From the NCBI GenBank assembly GCA_020024115.1, contig JAHHUF010000031.1, positions 1 through 17,919 on the forward strand: a stretch of 17,919 nucleotides of DNA. The letters run 5' to 3'. Numbering within the stretch: the first letter of the stretch is position 1; each line of letters opens with the position of its first letter. The position numbers and the translations under genes were made by a program. Below are positions 7,533 to 15,338 of the stretch, in pieces. Source of the stretch: Anaerofilum sp. GTDB taxonomy: Bacteria > Bacillota > Clostridia > Oscillospirales > Ruminococcaceae. The notes beneath the pieces were generated by a model that had not been told where the DNA came from, did not search any database, and was given only the letters and a program-made list of their open reading frames with translations.

Positions 7533-8474
7533 TTAGCCCTGCCGCAAATGATTTTCAACCATCTGTTCTGACTGCAAAACAGGGGTTTGCTCTGCAAGTA
7601 GCCAGTGAACATTTTCCATGCGTCTAAACCATGTTAATTGCCGCTTTGCGTACTTTCGAGTTGACTGTTTCAACTGCTCAACTGCTTGTTCGAGACTTTG
7701 CTGCTGCTCAAAATAGGGGAAAAATTCTTTGTATCCAATGGCTTGGGCAGCGGTTGTGAACTGCAAACGGTTTTGATACACATATCGTGCCTCTTGTTCC
7801 AGACCTTCCTCTACCATTTGGTCAACACGCAGGTTGATGCGCTGATATAAAATGTCCCGTTCTGCACAGTCCAGTCCTAAAACCAATGGGTCATAGGGCT
7901 GTTCCGTTGGCAATGAGTTCTTTCTTTGCTGGGTCATGGTTGTTCCTGTTTGCAGATACAATTCAATGGCACGCAGCACTCGCCCCATATTGTTAGGATG
8001 TACCGCTGCGGCATATTCCGGGTCAATTTCCATCAGCTTTTGGTGTATTTTTTCTGCCCCTTCTTGCTGTGCTTGCTGTTCCAGTTCCGCACGAAGAACA
8101 GGGTCAAACTCCTCTTTGGTAAACCGAACCCCTTTGATTAAACTTTCGATATAAAGCCCGGTTCCCCCTGCAATAATTGGCAGCTTTCCTTTTGCAGCGA
8201 TTTCTGTAATACATTGCTGTGCTTTTGCCACAAAATCCGCTGCACTGAACCGCTCCTCAGGAGAAAGTATATCCACAAGATGATGTGGAATATTTTGTTG
8301 TTCTTCTTTTGTGGCTTTTGCTGTGCCAATATTCAGCCCCTTATAGATTTGCATTGAATCGGCTGAAATAATTTCTCCGTTGAATTTTTTTGCAATCTCT
8401 ACCGACAGCTTGGTCTTGCCTGTTGCTGTTGGCCCTGCAACCACCACAAGTTTTACTTTATCCTTGTCTGCCAA
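7533..8474 (-). CDS. miaA: tRNA dimethylallyltransferase
   Basis: MiaA transfers a dimethylallyl group from DMAPP to N6 of adenosine 37 in tRNAs that read codons starting with U; MiaB then methylthiolates the product. The 313-residue protein shows the P-loop GPTATGKT (residues 14-21), the DSMQIYKGLNIGTAK segment that contacts the target base and DMAPP, IAGGTGLYI, and the C-terminal RQLTWFRRM segment. The start appears to be TTG, overlapping the end of mutL by 17 bases; AAAAGGAG lies 13 bases upstream, a little far, so re-initiation after mutL is likely. mutL-miaA adjacency is common in bacteria; hfq, often next, is missing, and an HlyD-like gene follows after 20 bases. Confidence 0.95.
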   Translation of the reverse strand: MADKDKVKLVVVAGPTATGKTKLSVEIAKKFNGEIISADSMQIYKGLNIGTAKATKEEQQNIPHHLVDILSPEERFSAADFVAKAQQCITEIAAKGKLPIIAGGTGLYIESLIKGVRFTKEEFDPVLRAELEQQAQQEGAEKIHQKLMEIDPEYAAAVHPNNMGRVLRAIELYLQTGTTMTQQRKNSLPTEQPYDPLVLGLDCAERDILYQRINLRVDQMVEEGLEQEARYVYQNRLQFTTAAQAIGYKEFFPYFEQQQSLEQAVEQLKQSTRKYAKRQLTWFRRMENVHWLLAEQTPVLQSEQMVENHLRQG

Positions 8475-10428
8475 ATTGTTTTTCCAGCTCCTTTTGTGTT
8501 AGTTTTAAAATCACCGGTCTGCCATGAGGACAAAAAGGCGGAACTTCACCGTCCATAATCTGTTTTGCCAAATGCAGCAGCTCTGTCTGATTGTTTTTGT
8601 CCCCTGCTTTCACTGCCGCACGGCAAGCAATGGAATGCATAACCCATTCTGACTTTTCGCTCAGTGCATCTTTGCTGTTGGTAATGAGTTTGTTTGCCAG
8701 TTCCACAATCATATCTTCTGTATCATCCGGCGAAATATCCGCGGGCACACTTCGTGCAAGGACAGAATTTCCTCCAAAATCCTCAATTTCAATTCCATTT
8801 TCCAACAAAAGTTCTACATTTTGCAAAAGTGCTGTTTTTTCTTCTGCCGAAAGCTGTACATTGATAGGTGCAAGCAATAGTTGTGCACAAGTTTCCCCTT
8901 TTTCTTTCAGCAATTTTTCATAGAGCAGGCGTTCATGGGCTGCGTGTTTATCAATAAAACAAAGTTCTTGGTTTCGCTGTGTAACAATATATGTGCCAAA
9001 CACTTCGCCCACCAACTGCAAGGGACTATCTTCCGTTTCTTTAGGCAAAAAAGCGGTTTGGTCAGCTTGTACAAGTGGTGCAGGTTTTGGCTGCACTGGT
9101 TCAATTGGGGGAATCTGCTGTGATTCAGCTTCACTTATTTCTTCCTTTTTCACATCTTCTATTTCAGAGAAAATTTCATCCTCCACCAGAACATCCAGTT
9201 CCGGCTCTCTGCGATGAACAGTATACGGCAATGAACTGGAAGAAAAACTCGAAAAAACAGAAGGATTGCGTGTTGTAATGGTAATTTTTTCTTGATGCTC
9301 TTGCTTTGGCAGAGGTGTTTCGGCTGGTGTTGGAGGTTCTTGCTGAATGGGGGATAGAATTTGTTTTTGCTGCTGTTTGGGAGATGCTGAAACAGGTTTT
9401 TCTTTGGGTTCAGCAAGTTTCAACTCCTGCTGCCCTGCCTGCGGCACAGACAACGCCACCTTCGCAGCTTTATACACCCCATTAAATACATCCTGTTCCT
9501 GTGCAAAACGCACCTCTGTTTTTGCTGGATGCACATTGACATCCACCAAATCGGGCGGCAAGGTCAGTTCCAGCACACATCCGGGAAATTTTCCCTGCAT
9601 CAGTGTTCCTTTGTATGCAGCTTCCAGTGCAGCCATCATTGTACGATTTTTTACAAACCGCCCATTGATGTAAAAATACTGCATACCACGGCTTGCACGA
9701 CAGGCACGAGGAGGAGTAATCAAGCCTTTCACTTGATATAGTCCGCTTTCGCTGTCTACTGTCAGCAAATCCTTTGAAAAATCCCGTCCAAGAACGGTAT
9801 ATACTGCCGCTTTCAACTCACCGCTGCCCGGAGTGCGAAACTGCTGCTTTCCCTCTCGCACAAAAGCAATGCTTACTTCCGGGTGAGAAAGTGCTGTGCG
9901 CTGTACTGTTTCTGCCACAAAAGTGCCTTCGCTGGAATCTTTTTTCAAAAACTTCATTCTGGCAGGAGTGTTGTAAAACAAATCTGCCACTGTAATGGTT
10001 GTTCCCACCGAACGAGCCGCAGGTTCAATGCCAAGTTCTTCGCCACCTTCAATGCGATAACAGCTTGCATGTTCATCCTGTTCTGTACAGGTCAGCAAAC
10101 GAATTTTTGCCACACTTGCAATGGATGCCAAAGCCTCTCCTCGAAATCCCAGCGTTTGGATGGAGTCCAAATCCTGCTCTGACGCAATTTTACTGGTGGC
10201 ATGGCGGATAAATGCTGTGGCAAGATAGTCCGGCTCAATTCCGCAGCCATTGTCTGCCACTTCAATTTGCTGTACACCGCCCCGCAGAATCGAAACGGTG
10301 ATTTGCTTTGCTCCTGCATCAATGGCATTTTCCAAAAGTTCTTTTACAACAGATGCCGGGCGTTCTACCACTTCACCTGCTGCAATCAATTCTGCTGTGT
10401 GCTTGTCCAACACATGAATGACCGCCAT
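8458..10428 (-). CDS. mutL: DNA mismatch repair protein MutL (endonuclease type)
   Basis: MutL links mismatch recognition by MutS to strand incision. Residues 1 to about 330 are the GHKL ATPase with NAIDAGA (Glu30 and Asn34 region), DNGCGI, and GFRGEALASI. A poorly conserved Gln/Pro/Glu-rich linker spans about 335-465. The C-terminal domain carries DKHAAHERLLYE (Asp493 to Glu504), the clostridial form of the DQHAxxExxxxE endonuclease motif, plus ACRAAVKAGD and CPHGRP metal-site motifs. It should therefore nick DNA itself, as expected in bacteria without MutH. AAAGGA lies nine bases before the ATG. The 3' end overlaps miaA by 17 bases. At 656 residues it is within the normal range. Confidence 0.96.
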   Translation of the reverse strand: MAVIHVLDKHTAELIAAGEVVERPASVVKELLENAIDAGAKQITVSILRGGVQQIEVADNGCGIEPDYLATAFIRHATSKIASEQDLDSIQTLGFRGEALASIASVAKIRLLTCTEQDEHASCYRIEGGEELGIEPAARSVGTTITVADLFYNTPARMKFLKKDSSEGTFVAETVQRTALSHPEVSIAFVREGKQQFRTPGSGELKAAVYTVLGRDFSKDLLTVDSESGLYQVKGLITPPRACRASRGMQYFYINGRFVKNRTMMAALEAAYKGTLMQGKFPGCVLELTLPPDLVDVNVHPAKTEVRFAQEQDVFNGVYKAAKVALSVPQAGQQELKLAEPKEKPVSASPKQQQKQILSPIQQEPPTPAETPLPKQEHQEKITITTRNPSVFSSFSSSSLPYTVHRREPELDVLVEDEIFSEIEDVKKEEISEAESQQIPPIEPVQPKPAPLVQADQTAFLPKETEDSPLQLVGEVFGTYIVTQRNQELCFIDKHAAHERLLYEKLLKEKGETCAQLLLAPINVQLSAEEKTALLQNVELLLENGIEIEDFGGNSVLARSVPADISPDDTEDMIVELANKLITNSKDALSEKSEWVMHSIACRAAVKAGDKNNQTELLHLAKQIMDGEVPPFCPHGRPVILKLTQKELEKQFGRQG

Positions 10429-10469
10429 ATTGATTCATCCTTTCTCTATTCCATCCAAGCTGCCGTTTT

Positions 10470-13067
10470 TTATACCATTTTTTTCAATTGATACAACAAA
10501 TTCAATGCTTCAATGGGGGTAAGTGTTTCTACATCGGTATTTTGCAGAGTTTCCACTGCTTGCTGCGGAAGAACATTGTCCACCAACGGCTCCATTTTTC
10601 CAAAATCCATCTGCAAATTTGCTGAGGGGTCTGGCATTGCGGCTTCCACCTGACGCAGCACCTCTTTTGCACGCTCAGTTACCGCATCAGGCAAGCCTGC
10701 CAGTTTTGCAACTTGAATTCCATAACTGTCATCTGCTGCACCTGCCACAATACGGCGAAGGAATGTAATGTCATCCCCACGCTTTTTTACAGCAATGGAA
10801 TAATTCTTTACTCCTTCCAAGGTGTGTTCCAAATCGGTCAACTCATGGTAATGGGTTGCAAAAAGAGTTTTGCATCCCAGTATTGTTTTATCTGCCATGT
10901 GTTCCACAACAGCACGAGCAATGCTCATGCCATCAAAGGTGGAGGTTCCACGACCAATCTCATCCAAAACAACCAAACTTTTTTGGGTTGCCTGCTGCAA
11001 AATTTCTGCTACTTCCGTCATCTCTACCATAAAGGTAGACTGCCCTGCTGCCAAATCATCTGATGCACCCACACGAGTGAAAATGGCATCAACTGCACCC
11101 ACATGACAAGACTGTGCCGGTACAAAACTGCCAATCTGTGCCATGAGAACAATCAAAGCATTTTGACGCATATAGGTGGATTTACCTGCCATGTTTGGCC
11201 CTGTGATAATCAACATTCTGTTTTCGCCGCAGTCCATCGTTGTGTCATTTGGCACAAACAAATTGCCCTCCAGCATTTTTTCGATGACGGGGTGTCTGCC
11301 CTGCTGAATCGAAAGAATATCGCTGTTATCTATAACTGGCTTTATGTAGTTGTTTTCTTCTGCTGTCTGTGCAAAAGAGCATAAAACATCCAGTTTGGCA
11401 ATGGCTGCTGCTGTTTGCTGGATGCGGTGTTGCTGTTGGGAGATTGTTTGCAGCAAATTTTCAAACAGCTTTTTTTCCAATGTAACCAAGCGTTCACTTG
11501 CACCCAAAATTTTGCCTTCTAATTGTTTTAATTCCTCTGTGATGTAGCGTTCTGCATTGGCAAGGGTTTGTTTGCGGACAAAGTCGGTTGGTACTTGTTC
11601 AGAAAAACTTTTGCTGACTTCGATATAATAGCCAAATACCCGATTGTAACCGATTTTCAAGGTACGGATTCCTGTTTGTTCTTTCATTTTGGCTTCCAGA
11701 GAGGTCAGGTATCCCTTACCATTCTGCATAATTTCCCGCAGCTCGTCCACCTCTGCATTATAGCCCAAACGAATCACATTGCCCTCTTTGATAGCTGTTG
11801 GTGCAGTTTCATCCAATGCTTTAAAAATTTCCTCTTTAATATCCTGCAATGTATCAATATCCTGCTCAATCTGTTGCATTTCCATGCCAGAATACTGTTT
11901 TGCTGTTTCTTTCAGGAGGGGTAACTGTTGGCAAGTGTTTGCCAAAGCATAAATCTCTTTTGGGCTTGCAGAGCCATAGACAGTGCGTGTCATGAGGCGT
12001 TCCATATCTGATACTGAACGCAATGCCTCAATGATTTCCCCTCTGCCCATAAAATCATCAAATAGTTGCTCTACTGCATTCAAACGGGCATTGATTGCCT
12101 GTGGAGAAATCAAAGGCTGTTCAATCCATCTGCGCAGCAGTCGTTTGCCCATTGATGTTCTGGTTTTGTCCAACACCCACAACAAAGTGCCTTTTTTCTC
12201 TCTGCCGCGCATGGTTTCGGTCAGTTCCAGATTGGTTCGTGTGACAGGGGAAAGCTGCATAAACTGCTTTTCAGCATAGTGGCGGACGGTTTTCATTCGT
12301 TCAATGCCTTTTTTCTGTGTTTGTCCCAAATATTCTAGCAAAACACTCAATGCTGCATAGGTTAACTGGCTGCTGTCCATGCCCACAATTTGCTCACAAT
12401 TTTCTCCAAATTGTTGATGCATAATAGATTCGATATTGTCAATTTCGTATCGTTCATCTTCAACCAGTTCCACAGCACATTTCATTCTTTTTTTGATATA
12501 AGATGTAACCTCTTTCAAGTTTAACAGGGTTGGATTGATTAACACTTCACTGGGAGAAAAGCGGCACAATTCAGAAATAATTTGTGCTGACAAATTTTCT
12601 CCTTTCAACATGGTGACTTGTGCTTCTCCGGTGGAAACATCTGCAAAGCAAACACCAGCACAGTCATTTTGAACCACAATACTGCCAAGATAATTGTTTC
12701 GGTCATCCTCCAGCATACTGCTTTCAATGACGGTACCGGGGGTGACAATACGGATGATGTCCCGTTTTACCAGCCCTTTTGCGGCGGACGGGTCTTCTAC
12801 CTGTTCACAAATGGCAACCTTATACCCTTTTGCAATGAGACGAGCAATATAGCTTTCACTGCTATGAAAAGGCACACCACACATGGGGGCACGCTCTTCC
12901 TGTCCGCAATCTCTGCCGGTGAGGGTCAGTTCCAATTCTTGTGATGCCAAAATCGCATCATCATAAAACATTTCATAAAAATCACCTAAACGAAAAAACA
13001 AAATTTCGTCTTTGTGTTTTTCTTTCAGCTCAAAATATTGCTGCATCATCGGGGAAAGCTTTGCCAA
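10470..13067 (-). CDS. mutS: DNA mismatch repair protein MutS
   Basis: MutS finds base mismatches and small loops and, with ATP, clamps onto DNA to recruit MutL. The 865-residue protein is full length. Domain I carries the mismatch-wedging GDFYEMF motif (Phe30, Glu32). The connector, lever and clamp regions follow, and the ATPase has Walker A GPNMAGKS (623-630), an ABC-type signature region around GASDDLAAGQSTF, and Walker B with DEIGRGTS (Asp702, Glu703), ending in the helix-turn-helix dimerisation tail. It starts with TTG; this is well supported by a perfect AGGAGG eight bases upstream. mutL follows after 41 bases. The downstream tail (about 805-850) is a variable linker before the conserved last segment. 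Confidence 0.97.
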   Translation of the reverse strand: MAKLSPMMQQYFELKEKHKDEILFFRLGDFYEMFYDDAILASQELELTLTGRDCGQEERAPMCGVPFHSSESYIARLIAKGYKVAICEQVEDPSAAKGLVKRDIIRIVTPGTVIESSMLEDDRNNYLGSIVVQNDCAGVCFADVSTGEAQVTMLKGENLSAQIISELCRFSPSEVLINPTLLNLKEVTSYIKKRMKCAVELVEDERYEIDNIESIMHQQFGENCEQIVGMDSSQLTYAALSVLLEYLGQTQKKGIERMKTVRHYAEKQFMQLSPVTRTNLELTETMRGREKKGTLLWVLDKTRTSMGKRLLRRWIEQPLISPQAINARLNAVEQLFDDFMGRGEIIEALRSVSDMERLMTRTVYGSASPKEIYALANTCQQLPLLKETAKQYSGMEMQQIEQDIDTLQDIKEEIFKALDETAPTAIKEGNVIRLGYNAEVDELREIMQNGKGYLTSLEAKMKEQTGIRTLKIGYNRVFGYYIEVSKSFSEQVPTDFVRKQTLANAERYITEELKQLEGKILGASERLVTLEKKLFENLLQTISQQQHRIQQTAAAIAKLDVLCSFAQTAEENNYIKPVIDNSDILSIQQGRHPVIEKMLEGNLFVPNDTTMDCGENRMLIITGPNMAGKSTYMRQNALIVLMAQIGSFVPAQSCHVGAVDAIFTRVGASDDLAAGQSTFMVEMTEVAEILQQATQKSLVVLDEIGRGTSTFDGMSIARAVVEHMADKTILGCKTLFATHYHELTDLEHTLEGVKNYSIAVKKRGDDITFLRRIVAGAADDSYGIQVAKLAGLPDAVTERAKEVLRQVEAAMPDPSANLQMDFGKMEPLVDNVLPQQAVETLQNTDVETLTPIEALNLLYQLKKMV

Positions 13068-13099
13068 AAAATTCGCCTCCTAAAAGAAATTTCAATTTA

Positions 13100-13108
13100 A
13101 GTATACCA
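13100..13108 (-). promoter_or_regulatory. Extended -10 promoter for mutS
   Basis: The minus strand carries TGGTATACT: a TATACT -10 hexamer (13105-13100) with the TG dinucleotide of an extended -10 element. No good -35 lies at the right distance, as is usual for this promoter type. The predicted start near 13093 gives a leader of about 26 bases to the TTG start of mutS, with the AGGAGG site inside it. Confidence 0.5.
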
Positions 13109-13129
13109 TATAAAATCTTCTGTTTGTTA

Positions 13130-13147
13130 GGGGCTATCTGAAAAGTC
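13130..13147. repeat. Possible insertion-sequence or MITE terminus remnant
   Basis: The 18 bases GGGGCTATCTGAAAAGTC resemble, from memory, the GGGGCTGTCT-type terminal inverted repeats of IS1182-like elements and their miniature derivatives in Firmicutes. There is no matching inverted copy in this window and no transposase, so at most this is one decayed end. The identification is tentative. Confidence 0.25.
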
Positions 13148-13197
13148 TAAAAATTTGTCAATTTCTCAGTTTTCGGATGCACCTTAAATTCCATTTA

Positions 13198-13247
13198 CAA
13201 AATTTGTTTTTGGCTCTGTGGGGGTACAAAACCAAAAACAAATTTTG
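13198..13247. repeat. Perfect 16-bp inverted repeat in the ricA-mutS spacer
   Basis: The arms 13198-13213 and 13232-13247 are perfect complements (CAAAATTTGTTTTTGG with CCAAAAACAAATTTTG) around an 18-base loop that contains a GGGGG run. It follows the ricA terminator directly and precedes the mutS promoter. The arms are A/T-rich, and neither flank carries a T tract long enough to make it an obvious second terminator. It could be a remnant of a miniature element or a DNA- or RNA-level structure; nothing in the sequence decides this. Confidence 0.6.
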
Positions 13248-13248
13248 C

Positions 13249-13287
13249 AAAAATACACCGACCGAAAGTGATATTTCGGTCGGTGTA
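13249..13287 (-). terminator. Strong intrinsic terminator of ricA
   Basis: A perfect 14-bp stem (13254-13267 with 13274-13287, loop of six) carries CCGACCGAAA and its complement and lies 22 bases past the ricA stop. On the minus strand it is followed by five T (13253-13249). This should end the miaB-ricA transcripts and isolates mutS. Confidence 0.85.
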
Positions 13288-13309
13288 CAGTCAAACAATG
13301 TCCACTTGA

Positions 13310-13717
13310 TTAGTGGCAGCCGCTGCAGCTGGAGCAGCTTCCTGTGCAGGCTGCACTGGGTTCTTCTACCAGCATTGGGTCGCCGCCTTCAACAGCAGTG
13401 TTCACAATTGCGTTGATGTGGTTAATCATGCCTTCCACTGCAGTTTTTGCTTCGTTATACGCTTGCATTTCAGCAGTTTCCATGATTTCATTGTAAACCT
13501 GACCAACCTTCTCATTCAGTTCAGCAATCTTTTGATTGTTGCGCTCAGGTTTGCCGATTTCCTCGTTCATATCAATACGCATCAGGTTGAATTTGCCAAT
13601 CAAATCCTGCAATGCTGCGTTTTCATCGCAAGCCTTTTGTGCGCTGTTCAAAGCAACACAACGAGAGTCTGTCTGCATTGCAGCAGCAGCTTTTTTAAAC
13701 AGTTCGATACAATCCAT
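13310..13717 (-). CDS. ricA: YlbF/YmcA-family protein, RicA-like RNase Y regulator
   Basis: The family (Com_YlbF) includes RicA (YmcA) and RicF (YlbF) of B. subtilis, which with RicT form an iron-sulfur complex that acts with RNase Y in mRNA processing and affects competence, sporulation and biofilm. This 135-residue protein is predicted to be almost wholly helical, as the family is, with the core at about residues 5-110. It ends in CTGSCSSCSGCH: Cys124, Cys128, Cys131 and Cys134, a likely metal or cluster site. Its place between miaB and mutS matches ymcA in B. subtilis, so RicA is the better paralogue call, although sequence alone does not exclude RicF. The start ATG is preceded by AAGGAG with eight-base spacing. 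I found no convincing promoter in the 101-base upstream gap. Confidence 0.82.
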   Translation of the reverse strand: MDCIELFKKAAAAMQTDSRCVALNSAQKACDENAALQDLIGKFNLMRIDMNEEIGKPERNNQKIAELNEKVGQVYNEIMETAEMQAYNEAKTAVEGMINHINAIVNTAVEGGDPMLVEEPSAACTGSCSSCSGCH

Positions 13718-13790
13718 GCTTATCTCTCCTTCAATTTAAAGATGCTGTACATTCAGAATATATACAACACCATAATTTTTTATATTTGAA

Positions 13791-13807
13791 AATGCGGATG
13801 TTCCGCA
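13791..13807 (-). terminator. Small terminator-like hairpin after miaB
   Basis: On the minus strand a 6-bp GC-rich stem (TGCGGA / TCCGCA, loop of three) lies 11 bases past the miaB stop codon and is followed by TTTTC. The stem is short and the T tract has four bases, so it is probably a weak or partial terminator that may let some transcripts read into ricA. Confidence 0.35.
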
Positions 13808-13818
13808 CATCAAAGCAT

Positions 13819-15225
13819 TTATTTTATAAGGCTGCCTTTGAGCATTGTAACCCGTGCATCTTCAATTATCACATCTGCATAGCTGCCAATCAAAGCGGGG
13901 TCTGCCTTAAATTCCACAACCAAATTGTTGTTGAGCCGCCCTGTAAGCGTTCCTTCCTGACGGGAATGTCCTTCTACCAGCACACGGCAGGTTTTGCCCA
14001 CCATTCCTTTTGCCAAACGGGAGGCAATTTCTTCCTGTGCTTTGAGAAGTCTGCCCATACGGTCAGTTTTTTCTTTGCGAGTGATGGGGTCGGGCATTTC
14101 AGCTGCACGAGTTCCGTTTCGTTTGGAATAAATGAAAGTAAACAACTGCATATATTCCACTTTTTGAATCAGTTCCAATGTCTGCTCAAATTCTTCCTCT
14201 GTTTCCCCCGGGAAACCAATGATAATATCACTGGAGAAAGTGATTCCATCCACCTTCTGTTTTGCATAGTCAATCAAATCCAAATATTGCTCCACAGTGT
14301 AATGGCGGTTCATCTCTTTTAAAACCCGATTTGAGCCGCTTTGTACCGGCAAATGCAAATGATTGCAGATTTGTGGATATTTCGCTATGGTATCAATCAG
14401 CTTTTTGGTAGCATCTTTGGGGTGGCTGGTCATAAAGCGAATGTGAAAATCGCCTTCTTCCTGACACAGTTTTTCCAACAGGTCTGCAAAATCCAGAGAT
14501 TCCTCCAAGCCTTTTCCGTAAGAGTTTACATTTTGACCCAGCAAGGTAATTTCCTTATAGCCTGCTGAAATCAACTGACGAAACTCATGCAAAATATCTT
14601 CACTTTTGCGACTGCGTTCCCGTCCTCTTACATAAGGCACAATACAATAGGAACAAAAATTATCACAGCCATACATAATTGGAAGCCATGCACGGAAGGT
14701 GGAATCACGCTGAATGGGCATCTGCTCCACCACATCATACCGCTCGGTTGGGGTTTTCAGCAAACGCTTGCCTGCACCCATTTTTTCAGCCAAAAGCTGA
14801 GGCAGAGTGTCAATTCCGTTTACTCCAAACACCAAATCAACAAAGGGGTAGCTTTTCCGCAGCCGCTCAACAACCCCTTCCTGCTGGGTCATGCAACCGC
14901 AAATGCCGATAATCAAGTTTGGGTTTTTGGCTTTCAGTTGTTTCAAGGCACCCACATTGCCGAAAACACGCTCCTCTGCGTGCTCTCGAACAGCACAGGT
15001 ATTGAACAAAATCAAATCAGCATCTTCAAATTTATCGCAAAGCCCATAGCCGGCATCCACCAAAACGCCTTTAATTTTTTCGCCATCGTTAACATTTTGC
15101 TGGCATCCATAGGAATGAACAAACGCCATTGGCGGGCTGTCGTAATGGGCAGCAATTGCATTGACCGCCTCTGTATTATGTGTAAAATCAACTCGATTCA
15201 ATCTGTACACCTCATAAAATTCCAT
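13819..15225 (-). CDS. miaB: tRNA-2-methylthio-N6-dimethylallyladenosine synthase
   Basis: MiaB is a radical-SAM methylthiotransferase that adds the 2-methylthio group to N6-isopentenyl-adenosine 37 of tRNAs reading codons that begin with U. At 468 residues it has all three parts: an N-terminal UPF0004 domain with cluster cysteines Cys41 (YGCQQN), Cys77 (NTCAVRE) and Cys111 (GCMTQ); a radical-SAM core with Cys187, Cys191 and Cys194 followed by IVPYVRGRERSR; and a C-terminal TRAM RNA-binding domain. The start is uncertain. The ATG at 15225 has no visible Shine-Dalgarno site, while a TTG at 15201 (residue 9) is preceded by GAGGTG six bases away. MiaA, which makes its substrate, is encoded in the window as well, three genes downstream. 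Position before a YmcA-type gene matches the B. subtilis ymcB-ymcA arrangement. Confidence 0.95.
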   Translation of the reverse strand: MEFYEVYRLNRVDFTHNTEAVNAIAAHYDSPPMAFVHSYGCQQNVNDGEKIKGVLVDAGYGLCDKFEDADLILFNTCAVREHAEERVFGNVGALKQLKAKNPNLIIGICGCMTQQEGVVERLRKSYPFVDLVFGVNGIDTLPQLLAEKMGAGKRLLKTPTERYDVVEQMPIQRDSTFRAWLPIMYGCDNFCSYCIVPYVRGRERSRKSEDILHEFRQLISAGYKEITLLGQNVNSYGKGLEESLDFADLLEKLCQEEGDFHIRFMTSHPKDATKKLIDTIAKYPQICNHLHLPVQSGSNRVLKEMNRHYTVEQYLDLIDYAKQKVDGITFSSDIIIGFPGETEEEFEQTLELIQKVEYMQLFTFIYSKRNGTRAAEMPDPITRKEKTDRMGRLLKAQEEIASRLAKGMVGKTCRVLVEGHSRQEGTLTGRLNNNLVVEFKADPALIGSYADVIIEDARVTMLKGSLIK

Positions 15226-15247
15226 TGTTTTCGGACTATACTGTTTT

Positions 15248-15276
15248 AGTATACTACAAATTTTTTATTTTTACAA
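15248..15276 (-). promoter_or_regulatory. Sigma-A-type promoter for miaB
   Basis: On the minus strand there is a -35 TTGTAA (15276-15271), a 17-base spacer and a -10 TATACT (15253-15248). The -10 matches consensus at five of six positions and the -35 at four of six, with ideal spacing in a very A/T-rich stretch. The predicted start is near 15241, leaving a leader of about 16 bases to the ATG at 15225 or about 40 bases to the TTG at 15201. Confidence 0.65.
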
Positions 15277-15338
15277 GAAAAAACATTTCAAGTTTTTATC
15301 TGTGCAAAAGAAACAATCTTTTTGTTGCAAAATGACAT

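Noticed and set aside
13139..13161. TTGACA followed 17 bases later by GATAGC as a second mutS promoter
   Set aside because: The -35 is perfect but the -10 matches only about half of consensus; the extended -10 TGGTATACT nearer mutS is a better candidate.
13718..13818. A promoter for ricA
   Set aside because: A/T-rich hexamers such as TATATT and TATAAA are present, but none has a credible -35 or extended -10 element. ricA may be transcribed by read-through from miaB.
15242..15338. A terminator between the RNase M5 fusion and miaB
   Set aside because: Only weak A/T-only stems of about five or six pairs were seen, so I cannot support a terminator here.
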